Source of the DNA: Rheinheimera pacifica
GTDB lineage: Bacteria; Pseudomonadota; Gammaproteobacteria; Enterobacterales; Alteromonadaceae
Assembly (NCBI RefSeq): GCF_024809855.1
Contig: NZ_JANUEM010000005.1
Coordinates: forward strand, 62,001 to 126,000
Length of the DNA: 64,000 nucleotides
Direction: 5' to 3'
Below the pieces are notes generated by a model. It ran no database searches and was not told where the DNA came from. It was given only the letters and a program-made list of their open reading frames with translations. This document shows, piece after piece, positions 9,291-18,044 of this stretch (its first letter is position 1; every line of letters begins with the position of its first letter). Position numbers and translations under genes: made by a program.

Positions 9291-10802
9291 TTAAGCCTGT
9301 TTCAGCTTAACTAACATCTGTTCGAATAGCTGTTTTACTTCAGCAGAGGGCTGTTTTGTTAGTTTACTTACCAGAATGATAGTTACAGTGCTGATAATAA
9401 CGCCGGGTACAATTTCATATACCACGCTGCTTAATGTATCACCGTTTTCAAATACTGGTACGAAAATCCAGAATAAAACAGTAGCTGCGCCGCTGATAAT
9501 ACCACTTAATGCACCGGCAAAAGTCATCCGTTTCCAGTACAGGCTAAGTACGACCAGAGGGCCAAAGGCCGAACCAAAACCGGCCCAGGCATTGCTCACC
9601 AACTTCAGAATAGAGCTGTCTCTGTCATACGCCAGCACAATGGCAACCATGGCTACTGCCAGCACAGATAAACGGCCTACCATGACCAATTCGTGCTGGC
9701 TGGCATCGCGTTTAATAAAGGTTCTATAGAAATCTTCCGTTAATGAACTGGACGTTACCAGCAGTTGCGATGAAATTGTACTCATAATAGCAGCCAGAAT
9801 TGCAGCCAGTAAAAAGCCGGAAATGAGCGGATGAAACAGGAATTCAGAAAATATAATAAAAATGGTTTCAGGATCGCTTAACGTCATTTTGGTATTGGCA
9901 ACATAAGCTATACCCACCAGGCCAGTCATTACAGCACCGATGATCGTCACCAGCATCCAGCTCATACCGATTCGGCGGGCAGTTTTGATATCGCTGACTG
10001 AGCGTATTGCCATAAAGCGTACAATAATATGCGGCTGGCCAAAATAACCAAAACCCCAGGATAACAAAGAGATAATACCCAAGGCTGACAATGCCTGAGC
10101 TGTTTCTGCGTTAGTAAAGGGGTTGATATAGTCGGCATTAAGGGCTGTGACCTGCGAAAATACAGAGCTTAAACCGCCCAGATGATCAATGGCGACTACG
10201 GGCACCAGGATCAGCGCGACAAACATAATGCAACCTTGCACAAAGTCGGTGATGCTTACTGCTAAAAAGCCGCCAAACAAGGTATACGCCACCACGACAC
10301 CGGCGGTTACGTACAGACCCAGCTCGTAGCTTAAACCGAACGAGCTTTCAAATAACTTACCGCCGCCAACTACGCCTGAAGAGGTGTAAAGTGTAAAGAA
10401 AATAACGATAACGACAGAGGATACAATACGTAATAAGCGGGTTTTATCGGCAAAACGGTTTTCAAAGTAATCCGGAATGGTAATGGAGTCGTTCGCTACT
10501 TCAGTGTAAACGCGCAGCCTTGGTGCAACGATGACATAATTAAGATAGGCTCCAATAAGTAAGCCTACAGCGATCCACGCGCTGCTGATACCAGCCAGAT
10601 ACATAGCTCCGGGCACCCCTAACAGCATCCAGCCGCTCATATCAGAAGCACCTGCAGATAACGCTGTAACACTGGGGCCCAATTTCCGGCCACCGAGCAT
10701 ATAGCCTGAAACATCATCGCTGGACGTTTTGTAGCCGTACAAACCTATCGCCAGCATAGCGATAAAATAAATTCCCAATGAAATAATTGTGCCTGTTTCC
10801 AA
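9291..10802 (-). CDS. putP: sodium/proline symporter PutP
   Basis: Inner-membrane Na+/L-proline symporter of the SSS family. 503 residues with about 13 membrane segments. Characteristic blocks are GYMLGGRKLGPSVTALSAGASDMSGWM (split: YMLGGRKLGP and ALSAGASDMSGWM, about 35-60), FGYFGQPHIIVRFMA (about 255-270) and STISSQLLVTSSSLTEDFY (about 335-355), all matching PutP. It is a single-gene unit with a long upstream region rich in TTAACC/CTAACC half-sites. No putA is nearby, so link to proline catabolism comes from family knowledge. Confidence 0.92.
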   Translation of the reverse strand: METGTIISLGIYFIAMLAIGLYGYKTSSDDVSGYMLGGRKLGPSVTALSAGASDMSGWMLLGVPGAMYLAGISSAWIAVGLLIGAYLNYVIVAPRLRVYTEVANDSITIPDYFENRFADKTRLLRIVSSVVIVIFFTLYTSSGVVGGGKLFESSFGLSYELGLYVTAGVVVAYTLFGGFLAVSITDFVQGCIMFVALILVPVVAIDHLGGLSSVFSQVTALNADYINPFTNAETAQALSALGIISLLSWGFGYFGQPHIIVRFMAIRSVSDIKTARRIGMSWMLVTIIGAVMTGLVGIAYVANTKMTLSDPETIFIIFSEFLFHPLISGFLLAAILAAIMSTISSQLLVTSSSLTEDFYRTFIKRDASQHELVMVGRLSVLAVAMVAIVLAYDRDSSILKLVSNAWAGFGSAFGPLVVLSLYWKRMTFAGALSGIISGAATVLFWIFVPVFENGDTLSSVVYEIVPGVIISTVTIILVSKLTKQPSAEVKQLFEQMLVKLKQA

Positions 10803-10833
10803 AACAGTTTCTCCTTATTACGCTACTCTGAGC

Positions 10834-10889
10834 TTTGGTTAACCCGCGGCTAACCAAAAACCAGTGGCTAACCTCCAAATGAAGTTAAC
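10834..10889. promoter_or_regulatory. possible operator array upstream of putP
   Basis: A perfect inverted repeat TTTGGTTA (10834-10841) / TAACCAAA (10851-10858) with a 9-base spacer lies 30 bases upstream of the putP start. Two further related half-sites, GGCTAACC (about 10868-10875) and GTTAACCAAA (about 10885-10894), follow within 40 bases. The clustering suggests a regulator-binding region; the regulator is not known from sequence. Confidence 0.4.
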
Positions 10890-10960
10890 CAAAATACAGT
10901 ACAAAAAAATACCTGATACGGGATCAGGCTGAGTTAACTCATTTATGCTAACAAGTTGCG

Positions 10961-10994
10961 TGCATGCTTACCAGCGTTAAACGGTAAGCATGCA
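10961..10994. repeat. 12-base perfect inverted repeat downstream of batD
   Basis: Arms TGCATGCTTACC (10961-10972) and GGTAAGCATGCA (10983-10994) are fully complementary with a 10-base loop. It lies 38 bases beyond the batD stop, so it may end or protect the transcript of the Bat operon. There is no T-run after it on the minus strand, which argues against a classical intrinsic terminator. Confidence 0.6.
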
Positions 10995-11032
10995 GGCAGG
11001 GCGGGTGAAGTGTGCTAATAAGTGGTAACTTG

Positions 11033-12691
11033 CTATTGCGGATAAAGAGGCTGCAGTTTGTCTGCAGTGCCGGCTTCTGGTCTGCTTGCATTATATTGCT
11101 GCCAGGCTTGCCACAGTGGCTCGCCTTGCCAGGCATGACTATTACCATACAGCGCTGCATTGAGTTTAATAAGCTGGTTTTTAAGCTCTGCTGAGTGAAT
11201 ATAGGCACTTACCTCAGTGAGTGACTGACAACGTTTGTCCAGTTGCTGATGAGCAAAGCGCAATAGTTCTGCTTTAGCAGCTGCAGTATCACCTTGCTTG
11301 CAGGCACGTTTAAGTTCAGCGCTGTTAAAGCGCACCCGGCTCGGTGTTGGTATGACTGGCTTAACGGGGGCTTTTAAGCGCCATACCACATAACTTGTAA
11401 ACAAGGTTAACAGCCAGAGAGCCAATAAAGCACTGCTTGTATAGTTCCATTGCCATGGTGAGGCTTCGCTGCTGCCGGTTGGTGCGGTTAACGGAGCGGT
11501 AATATTTAGCGCTGGCGATATTGTGCTGGTTTGCTCTGCTGCGCCGGCAACCTCTGCAACACTTAATGTTCGGGCGGGCAGACGGGCATGTTCAAGTTTG
11601 TTGGTTTGGCTGTTCCACCAGGCTAAAGACACTTCTGGCAGTTCCAGTTCGCCTGGTGTATTGGCAATAACAGCAGTGGTAAAAATTTTCTGTGCTACCA
11701 GGCGGCCATTACGTTCAGCACTTTTAGCTTGTGGCTGCTCCTGGTATAGCCGCAGGCCTTCAGGGAAACCCTGGGTTAAATCAGGTAATTGGTTTTCTGC
11801 GACGTCTACTGCAGATAACGTAATAATCCGGGTCACCGGTTCACCTTGTTTTAACTCGGTAATATCCGGGCTCCACTCTTCTGTTAAGGTTACCAGGCCA
11901 GCTACCAGCCAGCTTCCCGGAAAGTTAGCCGGAATGGCATTTACCACTACATCTATCGGTTCGGCTTGCTGCACCACTGTTTTGGTGCGGGCGAAATAGT
12001 TGTAACGGGCGCTGTCTCGGTCAATCATTTCTCCGCTGAACGTTGGCGGAGTGATGGTAAAGCTGCCGCTGCGCTGCGGTGTAATGGCGTAACGGCGGGT
12101 AATAGTACGGTAGCGAATGCCGTTAACCAGCTCTGTGCTTTCCGCATCCTGGCCAACCTGCATAGCACTGGCGCCATCCATCTGTGGTTCTGATAATGAA
12201 CCACGCTGCAGCTCGCCATTAAAGTAAATCGTTACCTGATAATAACTTAATTGCTGAACATACAGTTGCTGCTGTTCGATATTGGCCTGCAGAAACAGCT
12301 CGGCATTGTTATTGTTGTTAGTTTGTGCCGTTTCGTTAAGCACCTCTAAGCTTATAGGTTGTGTGTTAAGGCCCTGTAGGGTGAAAGCCGGTATGGTATA
12401 GTTGCCAGCCTTTTTGGGTAACAGCACAACTCTCCAGATGGTACTCTGGCTCGACTGGCCGTTAATGATCTGGGTACTGGTACTGACCGATGGTACCATT
12501 ACCGTAAAATCCTGCTCCAGTACTCTGAAATTAATGGCATCGGCTGCAACCCGGGTGTTAGCTGTAACTTCAAGCGTAACAGCTTCACCGCGTAAGGCCG
12601 GGTTTTTATCTACGCTGGCGCTAAGCTGTGTCAGTGCCTGTAACGGTAAACTCAGCAGCAGCACGGCCGCCAGCAGAACACCTTTTACCAT
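11033..12691 (-). CDS. batD: BatD-family protein
   Basis: Exported membrane-anchored protein of the BatD (aerotolerance-associated) family, last gene of the MoxR/Bat operon. 552 residues: signal peptide of about 19 residues (ending PLQALT), a long periplasmic part of Ig-like beta domains starting LSASVDKNPALRGEAVTLEV, and one membrane segment near residues 420-440 (SALLALWLLTLFTSYVVW) followed by a cytoplasmic tail of about 110 residues. It overlaps the end of the upstream VWA-TPR gene by 7 bases. The operon is thought to act in envelope stress or chaperone-like assembly; the exact role of BatD is not established. Confidence 0.85.
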   Translation of the reverse strand: MVKGVLLAAVLLLSLPLQALTQLSASVDKNPALRGEAVTLEVTANTRVAADAINFRVLEQDFTVMVPSVSTSTQIINGQSSQSTIWRVVLLPKKAGNYTIPAFTLQGLNTQPISLEVLNETAQTNNNNNAELFLQANIEQQQLYVQQLSYYQVTIYFNGELQRGSLSEPQMDGASAMQVGQDAESTELVNGIRYRTITRRYAITPQRSGSFTITPPTFSGEMIDRDSARYNYFARTKTVVQQAEPIDVVVNAIPANFPGSWLVAGLVTLTEEWSPDITELKQGEPVTRIITLSAVDVAENQLPDLTQGFPEGLRLYQEQPQAKSAERNGRLVAQKIFTTAVIANTPGELELPEVSLAWWNSQTNKLEHARLPARTLSVAEVAGAAEQTSTISPALNITAPLTAPTGSSEASPWQWNYTSSALLALWLLTLFTSYVVWRLKAPVKPVIPTPSRVRFNSAELKRACKQGDTAAAKAELLRFAHQQLDKRCQSLTEVSAYIHSAELKNQLIKLNAALYGNSHAWQGEPLWQAWQQYNASRPEAGTADKLQPLYPQ

Positions 12692-14490
12692 TGTTCATCA
12701 ACTCCCTTGGGCAAACGCTGTTGTTGGCGTTTTAAATACTCTAAATACATTTTATTGCGTAGTAGCAGGGCAGGGTCGTCCTGCACTTTGCGTAGCAGAT
12801 TATCCAATTGCTGTTGCTCTTCAGGCGTAGCATTAGGCCAGGTTTCATGCACGGCTTGCTGTTGTTCAGTTGCATCAGGCTGTACATCTTCTTCTGTCTG
12901 CATTGGTTGCTGTTCAGCTTGTTCTTGCTGCTCTGGTTCAGCATTTTGCTGTTGTTGCTCGGTTTGCTGTTGCTGTGACTCACTGTCGGTGTCGCCTTCG
13001 CTATCGGCATTATCATTGCTTTGCGGTTCGCCATCAGCGTCTTGCTGTTGTTGTTTCTCGCCATCCTGTTGCTGTTGATCCTGCTGCTCCTGCTTTTGTT
13101 GTTGTTCCTGTTCCTGTTGTTGTAGCAGCTGTTGCATCAAATCGGCATTTTGCTGTGCCGGGGTAAAGTCTTTACTGTATTCTAAAGCTTGTTGATAAGC
13201 TGCCAACGCTTCTTCATAACGTTGCTGCTGTGCCAGGCTGTTACCCAGGTTGTGTAATGCATCTTTATCCGGGTTTTGCTCTGCCGCCTGACGAAATGCC
13301 TGCTCTGCTGCGGTGTAGTCACCACTGCGGTAGGCAGCATTACCTTGCCACAGGGGATCGCTAAACTTGTTTTGTGCTGAAGTGAAGTTACCACTGGCAT
13401 AATCTTGTATGGCCTGCTGTTGTTTGGTTTGCCACAAGTCGCGCCATTCTGCGGCATCGGCTTGATAGGGCAACAGCATTAGTACACCCAGGCTAAGCAG
13501 GCTGCTGTATTTACGTTGTAGCAGTAGCAGCGGTAATAATAACCAGACCAGATAAATGGCATTGTCCTGCCATTGATCGCCCTGTATTTGCTTACCTGCA
13601 TCAGCCTGGTCCAGTGCGGAAAGCGGCGGTAAGTTAAGCAGACTATCCAGCGCGTTAGCAGAGGCAGTAGCCTGTGCATAAACGCCGCCGCTACGTTTAG
13701 CCAATGCAGCTAACTGGGTTTGCGGCAGTTTGGGTATAACTACGGCACCGGTAGCAGTTTTTAGCAGCTCGCCGTTTTCCAGTTTAACCGGTGCACCGGC
13801 CTCGGTACCAAAACCTAACACTGACAGCCGGTGGGGCCAGTTATTCAGAAAATCCTGAATGTCTTTTAAACTGTTATTGTCAAAGCCATCAGCAAAAACA
13901 ACCACGTCGCCTCTGATATAACCGGCCTGGCGCAGCAGTTTATCTGCCTGCTGTAACGCCGCCAGTAAGTTAGAGCCCTGTGCCGGCATAATTTCGGGTT
14001 TTAAATCCGGGATCAGTAAACGGATATTATTGTGATCCGGCGTAAGTGGCGAAATAACAAAGGCATCACCGGCAAAACTCAGCAGAGCCAGCTCGCCTTC
14101 TTTTAACTGCCCGGCAAAATCCAGCGCGGCGAAGCGTTGTTGTGTCAGCCTGTCTGGTGCCATATCGGTTGCGCGCATCGACAACGACATATCCAGTACC
14201 AATACGGTAGCTTTTTTCAGCGCAAATGCCGGTTGCGGCAGTTTTTGCCAACTGGGGCCTGCCAGTGCCACTGTAGTAATAAGCCAGCACAGCATTAGCA
14301 ATGGTAATGCTAGGGGTTGTTTTTTTACCAGTAGCTGGCCGCCGAGTAATGCGTGCTGTAAATGCGGAGCAATAAGGCTGTGCCAGGGGCTTTGTTCACG
14401 GCGGTAGTAATACAGCAGTACACCAAACAACAGCACCGGCAGGCCAGCGAGTAACCATAAAGGGCGTAAAAAGTGAAAATCAGCCAGCAT
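12685..14490 (-). CDS. VWA and TPR domain protein (BatB/BatC fusion type)
   Basis: Membrane protein of 601 residues combining BatB-like and BatC-like parts. Two N-terminal membrane segments (about 8-28 and 58-78) precede a VWA domain with MIDAS motif DMSLS (about residues 99-103). A membrane segment near 313-345 is followed by TPR-like repeats (about 365-455) and then a very Gln/Glu/Asp-rich low-complexity tract (about 453-557) before a short conserved C-terminus. The gene overlaps batA (upstream, 11 bases) and batD (downstream, 7 bases). The MIDAS Thr/Asp positions appear less regular than in the neighbouring BatA. Confidence 0.87.
   Translation of the reverse strand: MLADFHFLRPLWLLAGLPVLLFGVLLYYYRREQSPWHSLIAPHLQHALLGGQLLVKKQPLALPLLMLCWLITTVALAGPSWQKLPQPAFALKKATVLVLDMSLSMRATDMAPDRLTQQRFAALDFAGQLKEGELALLSFAGDAFVISPLTPDHNNIRLLIPDLKPEIMPAQGSNLLAALQQADKLLRQAGYIRGDVVVFADGFDNNSLKDIQDFLNNWPHRLSVLGFGTEAGAPVKLENGELLKTATGAVVIPKLPQTQLAALAKRSGGVYAQATASANALDSLLNLPPLSALDQADAGKQIQGDQWQDNAIYLVWLLLPLLLLQRKYSSLLSLGVLMLLPYQADAAEWRDLWQTKQQQAIQDYASGNFTSAQNKFSDPLWQGNAAYRSGDYTAAEQAFRQAAEQNPDKDALHNLGNSLAQQQRYEEALAAYQQALEYSKDFTPAQQNADLMQQLLQQQEQEQQQKQEQQDQQQQDGEKQQQQDADGEPQSNDNADSEGDTDSESQQQQTEQQQQNAEPEQQEQAEQQPMQTEEDVQPDATEQQQAVHETWPNATPEEQQQLDNLLRKVQDDPALLLRNKMYLEYLKRQQQRLPKGVDEQW
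12820..13130 (-). repeat. Gln/Glu-coding CAG/CAA low-complexity tract
   Basis: On the minus strand this stretch is dominated by CAG and CAA codons, with GAA/GAT mixed in, giving a run of glutamine-rich protein at residues about 453-557 of the VWA-TPR protein. Seen from the plus strand it is CTG/TTG-rich and makes several long but spurious open frames. Such tracts can change length by slippage in steps of three. Confidence 0.8.
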
Positions 14491-15472
14491 GTTTAATTAC
14501 TCCACGCCAGTATATGTTACGAGCTGCCAGCACAAATGACAGCAATAGCGCCAGCGCCAGCGGCCAGTGCAGCAGGCTGCGTTGTGGCCGGTAGGTTACG
14601 CTGTCGCGTTCAATCGGTTCCAACTGGTCTATCAACTGGTAAATCTGGTTTAGCTCATTTAAATCACGGGCCCGGAAGTAACGGCCGCCGGTTTCGCTGG
14701 CCAGCCGGGTTAATAAGGCTTCGTCCAGATCCTGGGACGGGTTAATCATGCGCCGGCCAAATACGCTTTGTTGCATCATTTGTTCTGCACCTACGCCAAC
14801 AGTATGAATTTTTACCCCGGCGGCTTTGGCCAGTTGCAGCGCTTCAAGTGGTTGAATATTACCGGCGGTATTGGCACCGTCGCTTAGCAAAATAAGCACT
14901 TTGTTTGAGCTTTCATAAGTATTCAGCCGTTTTACCGCTAAACCTATGGCTTCACCAATAGCCGTGCGGGTGCCAACTAGGCGCAGTACACTGTCATCCA
15001 GCATTTTTTGTACGGTAGTTAAATCAAAGGTCAGCGGTGTTTGCTGATAAGCCGCATCAGCAAATAAAATTAAACCGATTCTGTCACCCTGACGGCGTTT
15101 GATAAAGTCGCTGACAACCAGTTTTACTGCGTCAAGCCGGTTAATACTCTGGCCCTGATGCTGCATATCAGCAATTTCCATTGAACCGGATAAATCCAGT
15201 GCCAGCATTAAATCCCGCCCCTGTTGTGGCAAAGATACCGGCTCGCCCAGCCAGCGTGGCTGTGTGGCGCATAACACCAGTAACAGCCAGATCAGCAATG
15301 CCAGTGCAGAGCTTAAACTTAGCCAACTGCGATCAACTTGTTTATCAGATGAAGCCAGTTTAGCCAGAGCGGGCAGGGTTAACGCAGCCTCAGAGGTTGC
15401 CTGGCGTTTTAATCGCAGTAGTAAAGGCACCAGTGCCAGTAGCGCCAGCCAGGGGTAACCAAAATCAAGCAT
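14480..15472 (-). CDS. batA: VWA domain protein BatA
   Basis: Inner-membrane VWA protein, 330 residues. Membrane segments lie at about 5-20 and 55-75 and one near the C-terminus (about 300-320). The VWA domain carries an intact MIDAS: DLSGS (about residue 93), Thr in GTRTAIGEA (about 165) and Asp in LLSDGANTAG (about 200). It is fourth in the operon, overlapping DUF4381 upstream by 8 bases and the VWA-TPR gene downstream by 11 bases. With MoxR, DUF58 and BatB/D it is thought to form a metal-dependent assembly module at the membrane. Confidence 0.9.
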   Translation of the reverse strand: MLDFGYPWLALLALVPLLLRLKRQATSEAALTLPALAKLASSDKQVDRSWLSLSSALALLIWLLLVLCATQPRWLGEPVSLPQQGRDLMLALDLSGSMEIADMQHQGQSINRLDAVKLVVSDFIKRRQGDRIGLILFADAAYQQTPLTFDLTTVQKMLDDSVLRLVGTRTAIGEAIGLAVKRLNTYESSNKVLILLSDGANTAGNIQPLEALQLAKAAGVKIHTVGVGAEQMMQQSVFGRRMINPSQDLDEALLTRLASETGGRYFRARDLNELNQIYQLIDQLEPIERDSVTYRPQRSLLHWPLALALLLSFVLAARNIYWRGVIKHAG

Positions 15473-15953
15473 TGGCAGCCTCCGTGCTGTTGGTTACGTT
15501 GGGTTGTGCTTTGCCGCTATAGCGGCTAAGCCAGGCTTTGGCAAACTGATAAAACTGTTCATTGGCGTTGCTGTCGCTACCAGAGCGGTATAACAGGCTG
15601 GACAGATCCGGTAGCGGCTTGCTGTGTTGCTGTGCCAGCCAGCTTTGCCATTGCTGTGTCGGCATTGACAGTGCAGGGTGTGCCGGCTGGTAATGCTGTA
15701 GCACCCGTTTTAGCAGCTGATTAATTTGTGCTGCAGCATCGGGTTCGATAGAAATCTGTTCCAGTAGCTGTAAAGCCTGGCGTTTTGCCGCGAAATAACG
15801 CCAGCGTTTATACAGTCGCAGCAGCAAGTACACCAGAGCAGAAAGCACCACGATTAATAGCAACCACCAAAGTGGCGCCAGCGCAAAGCCTGTTTGCAAT
15901 GCTGGTTCACTGATGTCGGCAAGCTGGTCTAACGGCGAGTGTGTATCAGCCAT
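15465..15953 (-). CDS. DUF4381 membrane protein
   Basis: 162 residues. One strong membrane segment (about 27-48, LWWLLLIVVLSALVYLLLRLY) followed by a basic, helix-rich cytoplasmic domain. DUF4381 proteins are regularly found between the DUF58 and BatA genes in MoxR operons, and that is the position here, with 8-base overlaps on both sides. Function of the family is not known. Confidence 0.85.
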   Translation of the reverse strand: MADTHSPLDQLADISEPALQTGFALAPLWWLLLIVVLSALVYLLLRLYKRWRYFAAKRQALQLLEQISIEPDAAAQINQLLKRVLQHYQPAHPALSMPTQQWQSWLAQQHSKPLPDLSSLLYRSGSDSNANEQFYQFAKAWLSRYSGKAQPNVTNSTEAANA

Positions 15954-16890
15954 ACCACTTTCTCTCTAATTGGCTTAGTACCGGCTCGGCAGCGCTAACC
16001 GGCAGCCATTTACAGCCAAGCTGACTGATATGCTGCTGTAACAACTGCCGGGCATCTTGCTGCTGGCTGGCATAACGTTGTTTGAGTGTACTGCTGCCAA
16101 GTTCAATATAACCGGTGTCAGTGCCGTCACTTACCGCGGCGATGCCATGGCTGTTTACCGGCAACATTAAATCCAGCGGATCACTGATCGGGCAGCAGGT
16201 TACCTCGTTGTGCTGACGAATTGCGCGGATATGGCGCAGGCCATCGTCGTTAAAATCGTTAAAGTCAGACAACAGATAAACCAGGCTACCGGGGCGCACC
16301 AAACGGCGTAACTGGCTGAGGGCTTCGTTTAAACTCAGGCCACGGTTACCGCTGCTGCTTTGATGCACTTCTGTTAACGCATGAAAATAACGCAATACAC
16401 CATGGCTGCGGCTTTGCGGTTTAAGTTCAAAGTGTTGCTGCTGGCTAAATACCAGGCCACCGAGTTTGTCGCCACGCTGTTTAACGTGCCAGGCAATCAG
16501 CGCGGCTAAGTGCGTAGCCTGTACCGACTTAAACAGCAAGCTGGAGCCAAAGCGCATGCTACTGCCAAGATCGGTAAGAATAAACACCGGCCGCTCTTTT
16601 TCTTCGCGAAACAGCTTAGTATGTACTTTGCCGGTACGGGCAGTAACACGCCAGTCGATGGTGCGTACATCATCTCCGCTCTGATAATGCCGTACCTCGT
16701 CAAACTCCATGCCGCGGCCTTTACTTTTAGCCAGATACGTCCCCGCCAGTTTGCTTTGGATTGCCATACCGGGGGTTAAATTCAGCACCTTGGTGTAACG
16801 CTGGTACCACAGCAGCTCTGCCAGGCCAGGCATGGTGCCGTTAGTGCCGTTTTGTGCCAGCCATTGCTGGGCAGACAACTGAACGCTCAT
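15946..16890 (-). CDS. DUF58 domain protein
   Basis: Cytoplasmic protein of 314 residues with a VWA-related fold. The DUF58 hallmark block FDEVRHYQSGDDVRTIDWRV (about 58-77) is intact, followed by a VWA-like metal site DLGSS (about 106-110). It begins one base after the moxR stop and overlaps DUF4381 by 8 bases. DUF58 proteins are thought to bridge MoxR ATPases and the membrane VWA proteins; no direct biochemical role is established. Confidence 0.9.
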   Translation of the reverse strand: MSVQLSAQQWLAQNGTNGTMPGLAELLWYQRYTKVLNLTPGMAIQSKLAGTYLAKSKGRGMEFDEVRHYQSGDDVRTIDWRVTARTGKVHTKLFREEKERPVFILTDLGSSMRFGSSLLFKSVQATHLAALIAWHVKQRGDKLGGLVFSQQQHFELKPQSRSHGVLRYFHALTEVHQSSSGNRGLSLNEALSQLRRLVRPGSLVYLLSDFNDFNDDGLRHIRAIRQHNEVTCCPISDPLDLMLPVNSHGIAAVSDGTDTGYIELGSSTLKQRYASQQQDARQLLQQHISQLGCKWLPVSAAEPVLSQLERKWYG

Positions 16891-16891
16891 A

Positions 16892-17845
16892 TCAGGCCGA
16901 CGGCACCAGGCGCAGAATTTCGCTCAGTACATCATCAGTGGTGATGCCTTCAGCTTCAGCGGCATAGGTCAGAATTAAACGGTGGCGCAGGGCGTTATGA
17001 AATACCGCCTGAATATCATCGGGCGTAACAAAGTCACGGCCAGCCAGCCAGGCTTTGGCGCGGGCACAGCGCTCTACAGCAATAGTGGCACGGGGGCTGG
17101 CGCCATAGCCAATCCAACTGGCCAATTTATCGCTGTATGCCTTAGCATTGCGGGTAGCCATAATCAGCTGCACTATATAGTGCTCCAGGCTGTCTGCCAT
17201 ATGCAGTTGTAAGATAGCTTTACGTGCAGCGAAGATATCAACCTGGCTGATGGGGGATACCGCAGCCTGGGCGCCAGACAGTGCTTCGCCGCGGGTTAAT
17301 TTCAATATCGACAGTTCAGTGGCGGCATCCGGGTAATCAACTTTTAAATGCAGCAAAAAGCGGTCAAGCTGGGCTTCAGGCAGAGGGTAGGTGCCTTCCT
17401 GCTCCAGCGGGTTTTGTGTCGCCATAACCAGAAACAGTTCTGGCAACGGGTAAGTTTTACGGCCAACGGTCACCTGTTTTTCTGCCATCGCTTCCAGCAA
17501 GGCAGACTGCACCTTGGCCGGAGCACGGTTTATTTCGTCAGCCAGAATAATATGATGAAACAGCGGGCCGCTTTGAAATTCAAACTGGCCGGTTTCGGGG
17601 CGGTAAATGTCGGTGCCGGTTAAATCGGCCGGTAATAAATCCGGTGTAAACTGAATGCGGTGGAACTGGCCTTCAACACCATGTGCCAGCGCATTTACGG
17701 CCCGGGTTTTGGCCAGCCCCGGCGGGCCTTCTACCAGTAAATGACCATTTGCCAGTAATGCCAGCAAAATACCTTCAGTAAGTTCAGATTGACCCAGTAC
17801 CTGGCTGTCCAGATAGGCTTTTAAGCCTGAAAACGCATTCACCAT
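16892..17845 (-). CDS. MoxR-family AAA+ ATPase
   Basis: First gene of the six-gene operon running to 11033. 317 residues. Walker A is GPPGLAKT (about 40-47), Walker B is ILADEINRAP (about 100-109), sensor 1 is ATQNPLEQEG (about 145) and the MoxR lid domain is present (ASPRATIAVERCARAKAWLAGRD region, about 250). MoxR proteins act as chaperone-like ATPases that mature metal- or cofactor-containing complexes with VWA partners. Upstream is the 199-base region shared with the divergent fadI promoter, so the two operons may influence each other. Confidence 0.92.
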   Translation of the reverse strand: MVNAFSGLKAYLDSQVLGQSELTEGILLALLANGHLLVEGPPGLAKTRAVNALAHGVEGQFHRIQFTPDLLPADLTGTDIYRPETGQFEFQSGPLFHHIILADEINRAPAKVQSALLEAMAEKQVTVGRKTYPLPELFLVMATQNPLEQEGTYPLPEAQLDRFLLHLKVDYPDAATELSILKLTRGEALSGAQAAVSPISQVDIFAARKAILQLHMADSLEHYIVQLIMATRNAKAYSDKLASWIGYGASPRATIAVERCARAKAWLAGRDFVTPDDIQAVFHNALRHRLILTYAAEAEGITTDDVLSEILRLVPSA

Positions 17846-17950
17846 AATGTTATCTGTCTTAATTAATTGGATTTATTGGTTGTTTTATCGCCATTGACCG
17901 AAAAAACGGGCTAGGCTAAGACGTTATAACCTAAATATGGTTCCGTTTGC

Positions 17951-17970
17951 ATTAAAACAAGTGTTTTAAT
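17951..17970. promoter_or_regulatory. PsrA-like palindrome upstream of fadI
   Basis: The 20-base sequence ATTAAAACAAGTGTTTTAAT is a palindrome with 9-base arms around a 2-base centre. It contains AAAAC-N4-GTTTT, which resembles the AAAC-N4-GTTT core known for PsrA, the TetR-type fatty-acid regulator of pseudomonads and Shewanella. It is 75 bases upstream of the fadI start. No psrA is in the window; the assignment is inference from the motif and the target. Confidence 0.5.
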
Positions 17971-18004
17971 TTTCAGCGACTGTCGTTACAATCGATCTTA
18001 ACAA

Positions 18005-18021
18005 TACAGGTCAGACCTGTA
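18005..18021. promoter_or_regulatory. FadR operator upstream of fadI
   Basis: TACAGGTCAGACCTGTA is a perfect 17-base palindrome 23 bases upstream of the fadI ATG. It matches the E. coli FadR consensus AACTGGTCGGACCTGTT at 13 of 17 positions, including the GGTC-N-GAC core. A fadR orthologue lies at 39439-40155. Expected effect: FadR represses fadIJ by binding here until long-chain acyl-CoA releases it. Confidence 0.82.
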
Positions 18022-18044
18022 ATATTGATAACAAGAGGAACACT

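Noticed and set aside
12707..13078. Cys/Ser-rich open frame on the plus strand
   Set aside because: It is the antisense of the Gln-rich CAG/CAA tract of the VWA-TPR gene, so the Cys runs are an artefact of TGC/TGT codons.
12820..13130. possible CRISPR-like or tandem repeat array
   Set aside because: The periodicity is three bases and in frame with a real protein; no unit of 23-50 bases with spacers exists.
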